The translations under genes were made by a program, and so were the position numbers. Shown here one piece after another: positions 26,521 to 36,614 of a stretch of 64,000 nt of DNA. Position 1 is the stretch's first letter; each line of letters opens with the position of its first letter. Below the pieces are notes generated by a model. The model did not search any database. It was not told where the DNA came from and was given only the letters and a program-made list of their open reading frames with translations. The DNA lies in contig NZ_BAABBR010000001.1 in the NCBI RefSeq assembly GCF_039538065.1, positions 2,208,501-2,272,500 on the forward strand, in the 5' to 3' direction. Source of the stretch: Sphingomonas rosea (GTDB lineage Bacteria > Pseudomonadota > Alphaproteobacteria > Sphingomonadales > Sphingomonadaceae).

Positions 26521-27957
26521 TCAGGGGCCCGTGTCGATCCCGAGTTCGGCAAGCTTGCGGTAAAGGGTCGAGCGGCCGATCCCGAGGCGGCGGGCGACCT
26601 CGGTCATCTTGCCGCGATAATGGCCGATGGCGAGGCGGATGAGGTCGGCCTCGATCTCCTCCATGCTTCGCAGGTGGCCGTCGCTCCGCCACAGGGTGAT
26701 CGAGGGCGCATTGGCGAGCGCGGCCGAGGCGGCGGCCTGCCCGATGTCGCGGGCGCCGTCGCTCGCGCGGTTCGAGAAGCGCGACTGAAGCGCGATGTGC
26801 GGGAAGTCCTCGGCGGTCAGCGCGGCGCCCTGGCACTGGAGCGCGGCCCGGAAGAGGACGTTCGACAATTGGCGGACGTTGCCGGGCCAGCCGTAGCCCA
26901 TCAGGACGCCAAGCGCGTCCTCGCCGATCGACAGCGGGCGGATACCGGGCTGGCCGGTGTGGCGGGCAAGGATGTGGCGGGCGAGCGCGGGAATGTCGCC
27001 CGATCGTTCGCGCAGCCCCGGCATGGTGACGACGGTGCCGCCGAGCCGTTCGGCGAGACCGGGGTCGAAATTGTCGGGCAGCGGCTTGGACGCGGTGGCG
27101 ATGACGCGCACGTCGACGCTGTTCGAGCCGTTGCACCCGACCGGGCGAACCTCGCCGGTGGCGAGCACGCGGTCCAATGCGCGCTGGGTCGCGGGGGGCA
27201 GATCGGCGACCTCGTCAAGCAGGAGGGTGCCGCCATCGGCCTCGACCAGCTTGCCGACGCGCTCGGCGAAGGCACCCGGGAAAGCGCCCGCGACGTGGCC
27301 GAACAATTCGCTGTCGATGATGTTGGCGGGAATTGCGCGGCAGTCGAGCGCGACGAACGGGCCGCGGGCGCGCGGGGAGGCACTGTGGACGGCACGGGCG
27401 ATGGTTTCCTTGCCGGTGCCGGCCTCGCCGACGATGAGCAGGGGGAGGCGGCTGCGCGCGGCCTTGGCGGCGACGGCGAGCGCGGAGCGGAATTCGGGGG
27501 CGGCGCCGACCAGCTCGTCGAGGCTGAGGGTGGGCGCGAGCTTCTCGGACAAGGGCGCGAGTTCGCCCGCGGCGCGGCGACGGTCGGCATTGACCGCGAG
27601 CGCTTCCATCAGCCGTTCGGGGGCGACGGGGCGGACGAGGAAGTCGGACGCGCCGGCGCGCATCGCCTCGACCGCCTGGCCGACCGACCCGTTTTCGGCG
27701 AGGACGAGGATCGGCAGGCCCGGGCGATCGGCGCGGAGCGCGCGGACCATCGCGGGGCCCGCGACCGGGTCCCAGCGGCCGATCAGCACCGCCCGGATCT
27801 CGTGGCCGTTGGGGCCGCCGAGCAATTCGGTGGCTTCGGTGACGGTGGGCGACCCGAGCGTGTTCCAGCCGGCGCGCGTCGCGGTGGCCGCGACAAGGCG
27901 GCGCTCGGCGGGGTCGGCATCGACCAGCAGCAGGAATCGGATCGTATCGGCGCGCAC
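26521..27957 (-). CDS. NtrC-family transcription regulator with degenerate receiver and GAFPGA loop
   Basis: 478 residues from GTG 27957, with AGGAG 10 nt upstream. Residues 1-115 form a receiver-like domain, but the beta-3 phosphoacceptor position reads VLIGRWDP where an aspartate is expected after the isoleucine. The AAA+ domain has Walker [10 protein letters not shown] and Walker [14 protein letters not shown]. The sigma-54-contacting GAFTGA loop reads GAFPGA. A Fis-type helix-turn-helix lies at the C-terminus ([19 protein letters not shown]). DNA binding seems intact, but phosphorylation and sigma-54 activation are doubtful. The longer frame to 28158 has no support. Confidence 0.88.
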   Translation of the reverse strand: MRADTIRFLLLVDADPAERRLVAATATRAGWNTLGSPTVTEATELLGGPNGHEIRAVLIGRWDPVAGPAMVRALRADRPGLPILVLAENGSVGQAVEAMRAGASDFLVRPVAPERLMEALAVNADRRRAAGELAPLSEKLAPTLSLDELVGAAPEFRSALAVAAKAARSRLPLLIVGEAGTGKETIARAVHSASPRARGPFVALDCRAIPANIIDSELFGHVAGAFPGAFAERVGKLVEADGGTLLLDEVADLPPATQRALDRVLATGEVRPVGCNGSNSVDVRVIATASKPLPDNFDPGLAERLGGTVVTMPGLRERSGDIPALARHILARHTGQPGIRPLSIGEDALGVLMGYGWPGNVRQLSNVLFRAALQCQGAALTAEDFPHIALQSRFSNRASDGARDIGQAAASAALANAPSITLWRSDGHLRSMEEIEADLIRLAIGHYRGKMTEVARRLGIGRSTLYRKLAELGIDTGP

Positions 27958-28099
27958 GTGTCTTTCGCTCCTCGGCGCGGCGACCCTAGCCAGGGCAAGG
28001 TAAATAAAGCGTGAGCGATCGGGGGGCTTGGGGACACGCGCCAAGCGGGCTATGGATCGGGCCGAAACGCCAGAACGTATAAGCACAACAGGAGCAGCA

Positions 28100-28249
28100 A
28101 TGGCCGCCGACCACACTACCGACGACACCAACCCGGTCGATTTCCGCCGCGCGACCAAGGATTACAGCCTGCTGATTTCCATGCTGAAATACGGCGCGGT
28201 GATCGCGCTGATCCTGGCCTTCCTCGTCATGATCCTGCTGGCGAGCTGA
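28100..28249 (+). CDS. aa3-type cytochrome c oxidase subunit IV
   Basis: 49 residues, a small protein with good family match. FRRATKDYSLLISMLKYGAVIALILAF is a short amphipathic stretch followed by a single membrane helix, as in COX4_pro_2. It packs against the aa3 terminal oxidase in alphaproteobacteria. ATG 28100 is preceded by AGGAGC. It is followed 5 bp later by the transhydrogenase subunit gene, an association I recall from other alphaproteobacteria. Confidence 0.9.
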   Translation: MAADHTTDDTNPVDFRRATKDYSLLISMLKYGAVIALILAFLVMILLAS

Positions 28250-28254
28250 GCGAC

Positions 28255-29379
28255 TTGAAGGTCGCGGTCCTCGCCGAGACGGCGCCGGGCGAAACCCGCG
28301 TCGCCGCCATTCCCGAAACGGTCAAGAAGCTCGCCGGCCTCGGGGCCGAGGTGGCGGTCGAGGCCGGGGCGGGGCGCTCCGCCGGAGTGTCGGACGAGGA
28401 TTATGCGGCCGCGGGCGCGACTCTGGCCTCGCGGGCCGAGGTGCTTCAGGGCGCCGACCTCATCCTGACGGTGAGCGCCCCCGAAGCGGCGGCACTGGCC
28501 GGCGCGGGGCAGGGCGCGACGCTCGTCGGGCTGATGGATCCGTTCGCTCGCCGTGATGCGGTCGCCGGCTATGCCGGGGCCGGGCTCGAGGCGCTGGCGA
28601 TGGAATGGATGCCGCGCATCACGCGCGCGCAGTCAATGGACGTCCTGTCCTCGCAGTCGAACCTCGCCGGCTACAAGGCGGTGATCGACGCCGCCGCGGC
28701 TTATGGCCGGGCCTTTCCGATGATGATGACCGCGGCGGGCACCGTCAGTCCGGCGCGCGTGTTCGTGATGGGTGTCGGCGTCGCCGGCCTCCAGGCGATT
28801 GCGACCGCCAGGCGGCTTGGCGCGCAGGTCAGCGCGACCGACGTCCGCTCGGCCACCAGGGAGCAGATCCAGAGCCTCGGCGCCAAGGCGATCTTCGTCG
28901 AGGGCGTGGCGGGGATCGAGGGCGAGGGGCAGGGTGGCTATGCCGGCGAGACCTCCGAGGAATATAGGAAGGCGCAGGCCGAGCTCGTCTCGAGCCACCT
29001 TGCCAAGCAGGACATCGTGGTCACCACCGCGCTCATTCCGGGCAAGCCCGCGCCGCGGCTGATCAGCGACGCGCAGGTCGCGACGATGCGGCCCGGAAGC
29101 GTGATCGTCGACCTGGCGGCGGGCGCGGGCGGCAACGTCGAGGGCTGCGTTGCGGGAGAGAGCGTCACGCGGCATGGCGTCACCATCATCGGCGCGACCA
29201 ATCTCGCCCGCTCGCTGCCGGCGGATTCGAGCGCGCTTTACGCCCGCAACCTGTTCAACTTCCTCTCGGCCTTCTGGGACAAGGAGCAGGGCAAGCCCGT
29301 GCTTCCCGACGAGGACGAGATCGTGAAGGGCATCCGCCTCACGCGCGGCGGCAAGATCGTGAGCGAGCGCCTGGCCTGA
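28255..29379 (+). CDS. pntA: NAD(P) transhydrogenase subunit alpha part 1 (PntA, NAD-binding dI domain)
   Basis: 374 residues, starting at TTG 28255. The alanine-dehydrogenase-like fold includes MKVAVLAETAPGETRVAAIP, the loop RITRAQSMDVLSSQSNLAGYKAV, and the nucleotide site VFVMGVGVAGLQAIATARRLGA. It binds NADH in the proton-translocating transhydrogenase. The protein ends after KGIRLTRGGKIVSERLA without the membrane domain. The expected partners, alpha part 2 and beta, are not downstream; PH-domain and FAD-enzyme genes follow. The membrane partners must be elsewhere, or this is a solitary dI protein. Confidence 0.92.
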   Translation: MKVAVLAETAPGETRVAAIPETVKKLAGLGAEVAVEAGAGRSAGVSDEDYAAAGATLASRAEVLQGADLILTVSAPEAAALAGAGQGATLVGLMDPFARRDAVAGYAGAGLEALAMEWMPRITRAQSMDVLSSQSNLAGYKAVIDAAAAYGRAFPMMMTAAGTVSPARVFVMGVGVAGLQAIATARRLGAQVSATDVRSATREQIQSLGAKAIFVEGVAGIEGEGQGGYAGETSEEYRKAQAELVSSHLAKQDIVVTTALIPGKPAPRLISDAQVATMRPGSVIVDLAAGAGGNVEGCVAGESVTRHGVTIIGATNLARSLPADSSALYARNLFNFLSAFWDKEQGKPVLPDEDEIVKGIRLTRGGKIVSERLA

Positions 29380-29747
29380 TGGGCCTATTCAGTGCGACCG
29401 AGGTCGACACCGACGAGATCGCGCGGCGCTACCGGGCGTTGCTGGTCGACGGCGAGGAAGTGCTGATCGCCTTCAAGACCATCCGCGACATCGCTTTCCT
29501 GACCGACCGGCGACTGTGCCTCGTCAACATCCAGGGCTGGATCGGCAAGAAGGTCGCGATCCAGTCGATCCCCTATCGCTCGATCGTCCACTTTTCGCTC
29601 GAGACCGCGGGGACCTTCGACCTCGAGGCCGACATGGTCTTCTGGCTGTCGGGCAGCCACGAGCCCCTCGAGATCAAGATCGGCCGGGGCAGCAATCTCG
29701 CCGCGATCCAGCAGATCCTCGCGCAAGGGATTTTCGGCAGGAGATAG
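29379..29747 (+). CDS. Bacterial PH-domain protein (bPH_1)
   Basis: 122 residues. Its sequence has the beta-rich pattern of bPH_1: EEVLIAFKTIRDIAFLTDRRLCLVN, then SIPYRSIVHFSLETAGTFDLEAD and a C-terminal helix. Such proteins often bind lipid head groups or proteins; no catalytic residues are expected. The start overlaps the pntA stop by one base (TGATG), so it is translated with pntA. It ends 4 bp before the FAD monooxygenase gene. A specific function is not known. Confidence 0.85.
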   Translation: MGLFSATEVDTDEIARRYRALLVDGEEVLIAFKTIRDIAFLTDRRLCLVNIQGWIGKKVAIQSIPYRSIVHFSLETAGTFDLEADMVFWLSGSHEPLEIKIGRGSNLAAIQQILAQGIFGRR

Positions 29748-29751
29748 CGCG

Positions 29752-30951
29752 GTGGACGAACGCGATCTGATCGTCGTCGGCGGAGGCCCGGCCGGGGTGA
29801 TGACCGGCCTGCTCTTCGCCCGCGCGGGCTGCCGGGTCACCGTCCTCGAGAAGCACGCCGACTTCTTTCGCGATTTCCGTGGCGACACGGTCCATCCCTC
29901 GACGATGGAGATCCTCGACCAGCTGGGCTGGCTTGGTGACTTCCTCCAGCGGCCACACCACCGGCTCGACCATGCCGAGCTGCGCATCGCCGGGCGCGAC
30001 TGGACCATCGGCGACCTGTCGCACCTCAACACGCCGGCGCCGTTCATCGCGATGATGCCGCAATGGGAGTTTCTCGACTTCCTGCGCAGCAAGGCCGCGG
30101 CCTTTCCCGGCTTCGAGCTGCGGATGGGGGCGCCGGTCAGCGACTTCCTCCAAGAAAAAGGGCGCATCGTCGGTGTGCGCCTTGGCGATGGCAGCGAGCG
30201 GCGCGCTCGTCTGGTCATCGCGGCGGACGGTCGCTCCTCGCTGGTCCGCGAGCGGGGCCTGCTCCCGCTCGAGACGCTCGGCGCGCCGATGGACGTCTTC
30301 TGGTTCCGGGTCGCGAAGACACCGTCCGGAAGCGCGCTTCGCGGCTCGGTCGAGCGCGGGCGCCTGCTCGTGATGATCGACCGCGGCGACTATTGGCAAT
30401 GCGCCTTCCTGATCCCCAAAGGCCAGGCGGCAACCCTCGTCGCGGGCGGGATCGGCCCGATCCGGGAGGCGATCGCCGCCGCCGCGCCCGAGCTCGACCT
30501 GATGGAGCTCGATGACGTCGCGGACCTCAAGCTGCTGAGCGTCTCGCTCGACCGATTGACCGCGTGGCACCGCCCAGGGCTGCTGGCGATCGGCGACGCG
30601 GCGCATGCGATGAGCCCGATCGGCGGGGTGGGGATCAATCTTGCGATCCAGGATGCGGTCGCGGCCGCCAATGTGCTGGCGGGCCCGCTCGTCGCCCGGG
30701 ACGACATCGACCCGCTGCTGCCCAGGGTGCAGGAGCGACGGCTGCTGCCGACCCGGCTGGTGCAGGCGGCGCAGAAGACCGCGCAGGACCGGATCATCGG
30801 CCGCCTGCTCCAGCCCGGCCCGCCGCTGGCCGACGCGCCGTGGCTGATCAAGCTGCTCGACCGGAACCCGCTGCTTCGCCGGATCCCCGGGCGGATGATC
30901 GGGCTCGGGATTCGCCGCGAGAAGGTCGAAAGCCCGGCTCAACCCGACTGA
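29752..30951 (+). CDS. FAD-dependent monooxygenase (UbiH/PHBH-type)
   Basis: 399 residues from GTG 29752. The FAD-binding GXGXXG reads VVGGGPAGVMTGLLFARAG, followed by VLEKH, the second nucleotide motif VIAADGRSSLVRERG and the FAD-ribityl motif LLAIGDAAHAMSPIGGVGIN. This is the class A flavoprotein hydroxylase pattern. The hydroxylated substrate cannot be told from the sequence. It belongs to the run with pntA and the PH-domain gene. The last 13 bp overlap the convergent ybaK-like gene. Confidence 0.9.
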   Translation: MDERDLIVVGGGPAGVMTGLLFARAGCRVTVLEKHADFFRDFRGDTVHPSTMEILDQLGWLGDFLQRPHHRLDHAELRIAGRDWTIGDLSHLNTPAPFIAMMPQWEFLDFLRSKAAAFPGFELRMGAPVSDFLQEKGRIVGVRLGDGSERRARLVIAADGRSSLVRERGLLPLETLGAPMDVFWFRVAKTPSGSALRGSVERGRLLVMIDRGDYWQCAFLIPKGQAATLVAGGIGPIREAIAAAAPELDLMELDDVADLKLLSVSLDRLTAWHRPGLLAIGDAAHAMSPIGGVGINLAIQDAVAAANVLAGPLVARDDIDPLLPRVQERRLLPTRLVQAAQKTAQDRIIGRLLQPGPPLADAPWLIKLLDRNPLLRRIPGRMIGLGIRREKVESPAQPD

Positions 30952-31412
30952 GGCAAGGTGCAGCAGTCGACCCAGTCGGCGAGGGTCAGCTCGGCGAGGC
31001 GGCCGGGCGTGATCTCGAGGCTGGCGGTGCGGCTTCCGGCGGCGGGAAAGACGGTGGCGAAGGCGCGCAGGCTGACGTCGGCATAGACCGGCAGCGGGGT
31101 GGCGAGGCCGAAGGGGCAGACGCCGCCGACGACATGACCGGTGGCGGCGAAGGTGGCGTCGGGGTCGAGCATCCGGATCCGCCCGCCGAACGCGGCCTTG
31201 CACTTCAAATTGTCGAGCCGCGCGTCGCCGCGGGTGACGAGGAGGAGGGTCTTGTCGCCGACCCGGAGCGCGATCGTCTTGGCGATCCGTCCCGGTTCGA
31301 CGCCGAGGGTCGCGGCCGCATCGGCGACGGTCGCCGTGCTGCCGTGCCCCTCGATGATGGCGAGGTCAGGCGCGTGGGTCGCAACCCAGGCCTGAACACT
31401 CGCCAGGCTCAT
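30939..31412 (-). CDS. YbaK/EbsC-family aminoacyl-tRNA deacylase
   Basis: 157 residues. Family blocks are RIAKTIALRVGDKTLLLVTRGDARLD with the catalytic lysine, CKAAFGGRIRMLDPDATFAATGHVVGGVCPFGL, and PVYADVSLRAF. These proteins hydrolyse misacylated tRNAs, for example Cys-tRNAPro. The small size points to a freestanding editing protein. It lies 4 bp after the icd stop in the same direction. Confidence 0.88.
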   Translation of the reverse strand: MSLASVQAWVATHAPDLAIIEGHGSTATVADAAATLGVEPGRIAKTIALRVGDKTLLLVTRGDARLDNLKCKAAFGGRIRMLDPDATFAATGHVVGGVCPFGLATPLPVYADVSLRAFATVFPAAGSRTASLEITPGRLAELTLADWVDCCTLPQSG

Positions 31413-31416
31413 CGCC

Positions 31417-32634
31417 TCAGGCCGAAGCCATCGCGGTTTCGAGGTTCTGCACGACCGCTTCGAAGAACTGCTCGGTAGTCATCCACGGCTGGTCGGGGCC
31501 GACCAGGATCGCGAGGTCCTTGGTCATCTTGCCGCTTTCGACCGTCTCGACGCAGACGCGCTCGAGCGTTTCGGCGAACTTGATGACGTCGGGGGTCTGG
31601 TCGATCCGGCCGCGGAACTTGAGGCCGCCGGTCCAGGCGAAGATCGACGCGATCGGATTGGTCGAGGTCGCCTTGCCCTGCTGGTGCATGCGATAGTGGC
31701 GGGTGACGGTGCCGTGCGCGGCCTCGGCCTCGACGGTCTGGCCATCAGGGGTGAGGAGGACGCTGGTCATGAGGCCAAGCGAACCGAAGCCCTGCGCGAC
31801 CTGATCCGACTGGACGTCGCCGTCATAGTTCTTGCAGGCCCAGACAAACTTGCCGCTCCACTTGAGCGCGCTGGCCACCATGTCGTCGATCAGACGGTGC
31901 TGATATTCGATACCAGCTTCGTCGAACTTGTCCTTGAATTCGCTCTGGTAAATCTCTTCGAAGATATCCTTGAAGCGACCGTCATAGGCCTTGAGGATGG
32001 TGTTCTTGGTGGACAAGTACACCGGCCAGCCGCGCTGGAGGCCGTAGTTCATCGAGGCGCGCGCGAAGTCGCGGATGCTCTCGTCGACATTGTACATGCC
32101 CATGGCGACGCCGGCGCTCTCGAACTCGAACACTTCATGTTCGATCACCTGGCCGTCTTCGCCCTCGAACTTGATCGTGAGCTTGCCCGGGCCCGGCACG
32201 CGGAAGTCGGTCGCCTTGTACTGGTCGCCGAACGCGTGGCGGCCGATGACGATCGGGTCGGTCCAGCCGGGGATGATCCGGGGGACGTTGGCGATGACGA
32301 TCGGCTCGCGGAAGACGACGCCGCCGAGGATGTTGCGGATGGTGCCGTTGGGGCTCTTCCACATCTTCTTGAGGCCGAATTCCTCGACGCGCTGCTCGTC
32401 GGGGGTGATGGTGGCGCATTTGACGCCGACGCCATGCTCCTTGATCGCATTGGCCGCCTCGACCGTCACCTTGTCCTCGGTCGCATCGCGATTCTCGATG
32501 CCGAGGTCGTAGTAGCGCAGGTCGACGTCGAGATAGGGCAGGATCAGCCGCTCGCGGATCCACTGCCAGATGATGCGGGTCATCTCGTCGCCGTCGATTT
32601 CGACGACCGGGTTCTTCACCTTGATCTTGGTCAT
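31417..32634 (-). CDS. icd: NADP-dependent isocitrate dehydrogenase
   Basis: 405 residues from ATG 32634. The family II (eukaryote-like) homodimer pattern is clear: [20 protein letters not shown], the [27 protein letters not shown] substrate loop, [23 protein letters not shown] with the catalytic metal aspartates, and [12 protein letters not shown] for NADP. It oxidatively decarboxylates isocitrate to 2-oxoglutarate, feeding glutamate synthesis. The frame beyond 32634 has no family similarity. AAAGGCAG lies about 8 nt upstream of the ATG. Confidence 0.96.
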   Translation of the reverse strand: MTKIKVKNPVVEIDGDEMTRIIWQWIRERLILPYLDVDLRYYDLGIENRDATEDKVTVEAANAIKEHGVGVKCATITPDEQRVEEFGLKKMWKSPNGTIRNILGGVVFREPIVIANVPRIIPGWTDPIVIGRHAFGDQYKATDFRVPGPGKLTIKFEGEDGQVIEHEVFEFESAGVAMGMYNVDESIRDFARASMNYGLQRGWPVYLSTKNTILKAYDGRFKDIFEEIYQSEFKDKFDEAGIEYQHRLIDDMVASALKWSGKFVWACKNYDGDVQSDQVAQGFGSLGLMTSVLLTPDGQTVEAEAAHGTVTRHYRMHQQGKATSTNPIASIFAWTGGLKFRGRIDQTPDVIKFAETLERVCVETVESGKMTKDLAILVGPDQPWMTTEQFFEAVVQNLETAMASA

Positions 32635-32723
32635 TTTGCTGCCTTTGAGAATGTTGGGCGGGCAACTAGCGAACCGGTCCCGCTCTGGCAACGCGGCCAA
32701 GCCCTCGTTAAGAGCCGAAGGGT

Positions 32724-33449
32724 ATGGCGCATATCGACAATCCCGATAGCCAGCTGACCGCGGTCAAGTGGCGTTTCCCCTCGGTCCATCCCGAGGGGCG
32801 CAAATATGTGGTGATCGCAGGCTTCGTCGCGCTCCTGCTCCACTTCATCTGGGGACCGCTCGGCTGGCTGATGGCGGGCGTCACCCTGTGGGTCGCGGCC
32901 TTCTTCCGCGATCCGGTTCGGACCACGCCCTCGGACCCGAGGCTGATCGTCTCGCCTGCCGACGGGCTGGTGACGATGATCACCCGGGTGCCCGCGCCGC
33001 CCGAGCTTCGCGCCGAGCTGGGCGAAGGCGAATTCACCCGCGTGTCGATCTTCATGAGCGTGTTCGACGTCCACATCAACCGGACCCCGATCGCGGGCGT
33101 CGTGCGCCGGATCGCCTATGTGCCGGGCAAATTCCTCAACGCCGACCTCGACAAGGCGAGCGAGGACAATGAGCGGCAGCATTTCGTGGTCGAGGGCGAG
33201 GGCGGGGTGAAGATCGGCTTCACCCAGATTGCCGGGCTGGTCGCCAAGCGGATCCTCTCCTTCGTGCGCGAAGGCCAGAAGGTCGCCGCGGGCGAACGGA
33301 TCGGGCTGATCCGCTTCGGTAGCCGGGTCGACGTCTATCTTCCGGCGGGCACGGGCTCGCGGCTGCTGCTCGGCCAGCGGGCGATCGCGGGGGAGACGAT
33401 CCTCGGCGAGCTCGGGACCGATCCGATGATGACGGGGACCAGCCAGTGA
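32724..33449 (+). CDS. psd: Phosphatidylserine decarboxylase proenzyme
   Basis: 241 residues. Membrane anchors at about 28-60 precede the catalytic part. [22 protein letters not shown] is the entry block, [17 protein letters not shown] the central one, and [12 protein letters not shown] holds the Gly-Ser pair where the proenzyme self-cleaves to form the pyruvoyl group. This is the short, prokaryotic class. It makes phosphatidylethanolamine from phosphatidylserine. The following pssA gene, overlapping by 4 bp (GTGA), provides its substrate. Confidence 0.94.
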   Translation: MAHIDNPDSQLTAVKWRFPSVHPEGRKYVVIAGFVALLLHFIWGPLGWLMAGVTLWVAAFFRDPVRTTPSDPRLIVSPADGLVTMITRVPAPPELRAELGEGEFTRVSIFMSVFDVHINRTPIAGVVRRIAYVPGKFLNADLDKASEDNERQHFVVEGEGGVKIGFTQIAGLVAKRILSFVREGQKVAAGERIGLIRFGSRVDVYLPAGTGSRLLLGQRAIAGETILGELGTDPMMTGTSQ

Positions 33450-34219
33450 GGGAGCGCGAGGGACGGGGGCTGCCGCTCCGCGCATTCATTCCCAATGCGG
33501 TGACCGTGCTGGCGCTGTGCGCGGGCCTCACCGGCATCCGCTATGCCTTCGCGCAGGACTGGGAAAAGGCGATGATCGCGATCGTCGTCGCGGGCGTGCT
33601 CGACGGCATGGACGGCAATATCGCGCGAATGCTCAAGGCCAACAGCAAGTTCGGCGCCGAGCTCGATTCGCTGTGCGACAACATCGGGTTCGGGACCGCG
33701 CCCGCGCTGATCCTGTTCCAGTTCAGCCTGAGCGCCGCCCCCAAGTTCGGCTGGACCGTGGCGCTCGCGCTGGCGGTGAGCTGCGCGCTGCGCCTCGCGC
33801 GTTTCAATGCCCGGATCGATGCCGACGTCCAGCCGCACAAGTCGGCGGGCTTCAATACCGGCGTTCCGGCGCCGGTCGGCGCGGGGCTCGCGTTCGCGCC
33901 GGTCTATCTGTGGCTGATCACGGGCAACGACCTGTTCCGCGACTGGCAGCTGGTGATGCCCTGGACGCTGTTCGTCGCGATCCTGATGATCTCGGCGATC
34001 CCGACCTACAGCTGGACCAGCATCCGGATCCGGCGCAGCTGGCGGGTGGTGGCGCTGGCGGGCGTCGCCCTGCTGGCGGCGGCGCTGATCAACGAGCCGT
34101 TTATCACCCTGCTCGCGGTCTCGCTCGGCTACCTCCTGAGCGTGCCGTTCAGCCTGGCGAGCTATGCCCGCGTCAAGCGGCGGCGCGCAGCCGAGGCTGG
34201 ACCGACACCGGCTGGCTGA
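33446..34219 (+). CDS. pssA: CDP-diacylglycerol--serine O-phosphatidyltransferase
   Basis: 257 residues, GTG start within the GTGA overlap with psd. The CDP-alcohol phosphotransferase motif reads [20 protein letters not shown] followed by LDSLCD, with all metal-binding aspartates present. The rest is a set of about seven hydrophobic helices ending in a basic tail. It transfers phosphatidyl from CDP-diacylglycerol to serine at the inner membrane. Together with psd it forms a two-gene phospholipid unit. Its last 47 bp overlap the convergent small membrane protein gene. Confidence 0.95.
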   Translation: MREREGRGLPLRAFIPNAVTVLALCAGLTGIRYAFAQDWEKAMIAIVVAGVLDGMDGNIARMLKANSKFGAELDSLCDNIGFGTAPALILFQFSLSAAPKFGWTVALALAVSCALRLARFNARIDADVQPHKSAGFNTGVPAPVGAGLAFAPVYLWLITGNDLFRDWQLVMPWTLFVAILMISAIPTYSWTSIRIRRSWRVVALAGVALLAAALINEPFITLLAVSLGYLLSVPFSLASYARVKRRRAAEAGPTPAG

Positions 34220-34397
34220 CGCGGCGCGAGACCATCCGCACCGACACGGGGCGGGTGACCATCACCGGCTCGGCGAGCAACGAGTGACCGCGCAGCGCGG
34301 CAGCGATCTTGGGCGCATTCGCGGCGAGCGTGTCGCCCATGACGAGCAGCGCGAGGCCGAGGGCAACGGTAAAAGCCAGAAAACCGAGGACGATCAT
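34173..34397 (-). CDS. Small single-pass membrane protein, unknown function
   Basis: 74 residues. The N-terminal MIVLGFLAFTVALGLALLVM is a good membrane helix and the rest is a basic, Val/Ser/Arg-rich cytoplasmic or periplasmic tail. GGGAAG lies about 9 nt before the ATG. Similar short proteins are common in sphingomonads but I know no role. The C-terminal coding part overlaps pssA on the other strand, which weakens the call. Confidence 0.5.
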   Translation of the reverse strand: MIVLGFLAFTVALGLALLVMGDTLAANAPKIAAALRGHSLLAEPVMVTRPVSVRMVSRRVSQPVSVQPRLRAAA

Positions 34398-34511
34398 GAC
34401 GGCGTTCTTCCCTTGTTCTTTCGAGGGGCAACGGCGTTCGATTCGTTTCGTTCCGGAACGGATCGGAAAACCGTGCTTCTGGGCCGATGTTCCGCTTTCG
34501 TTCCCGTCCAG

Positions 34512-35147
34512 TCAAGCAGTTTGTTCTTCGCTTGTTCTCATAGGCTTGTGCCGGTTGCGTAACTTTTCGAGCACGGTCTCGAGCGGGACGTCGCGGCTTT
34601 TGAGGGTCACGAGCAGGTGGAAGAGAAGGTCGGCGGCTTCTTCCGCCAAGCCGTCCTCGTCGCGACTGACCGCGGCGAGCGCGACCTCGACGCCTTCCTC
34701 GCCGACCTTCTGCGCGGCCTTGGCGGGGCCGTGGCTGAGCAGGCTCGCGGTGTAGCTTTTGTCGGGCGACGCGGCGGCGCGGGCCGCGACGATCTTCTCG
34801 AGGGTGCCGAGCCAGCCCGCGCCGGGCGCCTCGCCGCCAAAACAGCTGTCGGTGCCGGTGTGGCAGGTCGGGCCAGCCGGCTCGGCGAGGACGAGGAGCG
34901 CGTCGGCATCGCAATCGGCGCGAAGCTCGACGAGGCGCAGCACGTTGCCGCTCGTCTCTCCCTTGCGCCACAGCCGGCCTTTCGAGCGGCTGAAGAAGGT
35001 GACGAGCCCGCTCTCCTGGGTCGCGGCGAGCGCGGCGCGGTCCATATAGCCGAGCATCAGGGTGAGGCCGGTGGCGGCATCCTGGACGATCGCGGGGAGC
35101 AGGCCGTCCATCTTGTCCCAGGCCAGGGTTTCGGGATCGAAATTCAC
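34512..35147 (-). CDS. hisIE: Bifunctional phosphoribosyl-AMP cyclohydrolase / phosphoribosyl-ATP pyrophosphatase
   Basis: 211 residues. The HisI half (1-about 105) has [36 protein letters not shown] and the zinc-binding DCDADALLV and [12 protein letters not shown] blocks. The HisE half has [20 protein letters not shown] and [14 protein letters not shown]...[12 protein letters not shown] with the metal-binding acidic residues. It catalyses steps 2 and 3 of histidine synthesis. It is the last gene of the operon and overlaps hisF by 4 bp. Confidence 0.95.
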   Translation of the reverse strand: MNFDPETLAWDKMDGLLPAIVQDAATGLTLMLGYMDRAALAATQESGLVTFFSRSKGRLWRKGETSGNVLRLVELRADCDADALLVLAEPAGPTCHTGTDSCFGGEAPGAGWLGTLEKIVAARAAASPDKSYTASLLSHGPAKAAQKVGEEGVEVALAAVSRDEDGLAEEAADLLFHLLVTLKSRDVPLETVLEKLRNRHKPMRTSEEQTA

Positions 35148-35911
35148 CGCCGCACCTCGATTCCTTCGTTCGCGAGCCAGTCCTTCAGATCGGGAATGGC
35201 GATCAGGCGGTCGTGGAAGACCGTCGCCGCCAGCGCCCCGCTCGCGCCCGCCTCGAACGCATCGCGGAAATGCTCGGGCTTGCCGGCACCGCCGCTGACG
35301 ATCAGCGGGACCGGGACCGCCGCCATGACGTCACGCGCATGGGCAAGGTCGTAGCCGCTGCGCACCCCGTCCTTGGCCATGGCGTTGAGCACGATCTCGC
35401 CTGCGCCGCGGTCGACCGCCTCGCGCGCCCAGGCGACGGTCTCGCGGCCGCTGTCGCGGGTGGCGGTGACCGAGCCGGTATATTGCTTGACCCGGTAGGT
35501 GTCGTCCTCGCTCCGCAGGCTGTCGATCCCGACGACCACGCACTGGCTGCCGAAGTCGCGGGCGAGTTCGGTGATGAGCTCGGGGGTCTCGAGCGCGGGG
35601 GAATTGATCGAGACCTTGTCGGCCCCCGCCTCGAGCACGGCGGCGGCGGCGGCACGGTCGCGGATCCCGCCCGCGACGCAGAAGGGGATGTCGATCACGG
35701 CCGCGATGTCGCGGACCCATGCGAGATCGAGGCTGCGGCCTTCGGCGCTGGCGGTGATCTCGTAGAAGACCAGTTCGTCGGCGCCCTCGGCCGAATAGCG
35801 CAAAGCGTTCTCGACGATGTCGCCGACGTCGCGGTGGTCGCGGAACTGGACGCCCTTGACCACGCGGCCGTTCGCCACGTCGAGGCAGGGAATGATCCTA
35901 GCGGCGGGCAT
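35144..35911 (-). CDS. hisF: Imidazole glycerol phosphate synthase subunit HisF
   Basis: 255 residues. The (beta/alpha)8 barrel begins [18 protein letters not shown], with the catalytic Asp11-equivalent in CLDV. Later [12 protein letters not shown] and [10 protein letters not shown] lead to a barrel end with [14 protein letters not shown]. HisF uses ammonia supplied by HisH to close the imidazole ring. hisA overlaps it by 14 bp at the start and hisIE by 4 bp at the end, so translation is coupled through the whole unit. Confidence 0.96.
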   Translation of the reverse strand: MPAARIIPCLDVANGRVVKGVQFRDHRDVGDIVENALRYSAEGADELVFYEITASAEGRSLDLAWVRDIAAVIDIPFCVAGGIRDRAAAAAVLEAGADKVSINSPALETPELITELARDFGSQCVVVGIDSLRSEDDTYRVKQYTGSVTATRDSGRETVAWAREAVDRGAGEIVLNAMAKDGVRSGYDLAHARDVMAAVPVPLIVSGGAGKPEHFRDAFEAGASGALAATVFHDRLIAIPDLKDWLANEGIEVRR

Positions 35912-36614
35912 CGAGCGCCTCGCTGAGCGGGAGCAGGCCCTCCCACATGGCGCGGCCGAGGATCGCGCCGTCGGTGGTGAGGCGCTGCAGGTCCGCGACC
36001 GACGTCACCCCGCCGCTCGCCTGGATGGCGAGGTGCGGGAGGCGGGTGACTGCCTCGCCGAGCAGCGCGTGGTTCGGCCCCTCGAGCATGCCGTCGCGGC
36101 CGATGTCCGTCAGCAGCAGGTGACGGGCCTGCGGATAGCGCGCGGCGACGTCCCACAACGTCTCGCCGCTATTCTCCTGCCAGCCGTGGGTGGCGACCAG
36201 GGGCACGCCGTCGACGACGTTGACGTCGAGGCTGAGGGTGATCCGCTCCGGTCCGAACCGGTCGAGGAGGGCGGTGGTGGCGTTCGGATCGCGCACCGCG
36301 AGGCTGCCGATCACGACGCGCGCGGCGCCGGCATCGAGGAGGGTGGCGACATGGGCCGCCTTGCGAACGCCGCCCGCGACCTGAAGCTTGAGCGGCGAAG
36401 CGGCGGCGAGCGACGTCAGAAGCTCGTGTTGCATCGGCCGGCCTTCGCGCGCGCCGTCGAGGTCGACGACATGCGCCCAGGTCGCGCCGGCCTCGGCGAA
36501 GCTCGCCAGCGCCGCGGCGGGCGCCGGATCGTAGAAGGTCACTTCGTCGAAGCGGCCCTGGCGGAGGCGCACGATGCGGCCGCCGATGAGGTCCATGGCG
36601 GGGTAGAGGATCAT
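35898..36614 (-). CDS. hisA: ProFAR isomerase HisA
   Basis: 238 residues. [19 protein letters not shown] holds the catalytic Asp, followed by the barrel elements [33 protein letters not shown] and [13 protein letters not shown], the second half of the active site. HisA performs the Amadori rearrangement before HisF. It overlaps hisH upstream by 4 bp (36611-36614) and hisF downstream by 14 bp. Size and motifs are standard. Confidence 0.96.
   Translation of the reverse strand: MILYPAMDLIGGRIVRLRQGRFDEVTFYDPAPAAALASFAEAGATWAHVVDLDGAREGRPMQHELLTSLAAASPLKLQVAGGVRKAAHVATLLDAGAARVVIGSLAVRDPNATTALLDRFGPERITLSLDVNVVDGVPLVATHGWQENSGETLWDVAARYPQARHLLLTDIGRDGMLEGPNHALLGEAVTRLPHLAIQASGGVTSVADLQRLTTDGAILGRAMWEGLLPLSEALDARR

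Noticed and set aside
26080..28014. 644-codon plus-strand frame over the NtrC-like regulator and glycosidase genes
   Set aside because: No recognisable domain; the minus-strand genes have complete signatures, including lipobox, Walker motifs and helix-turn-helix.
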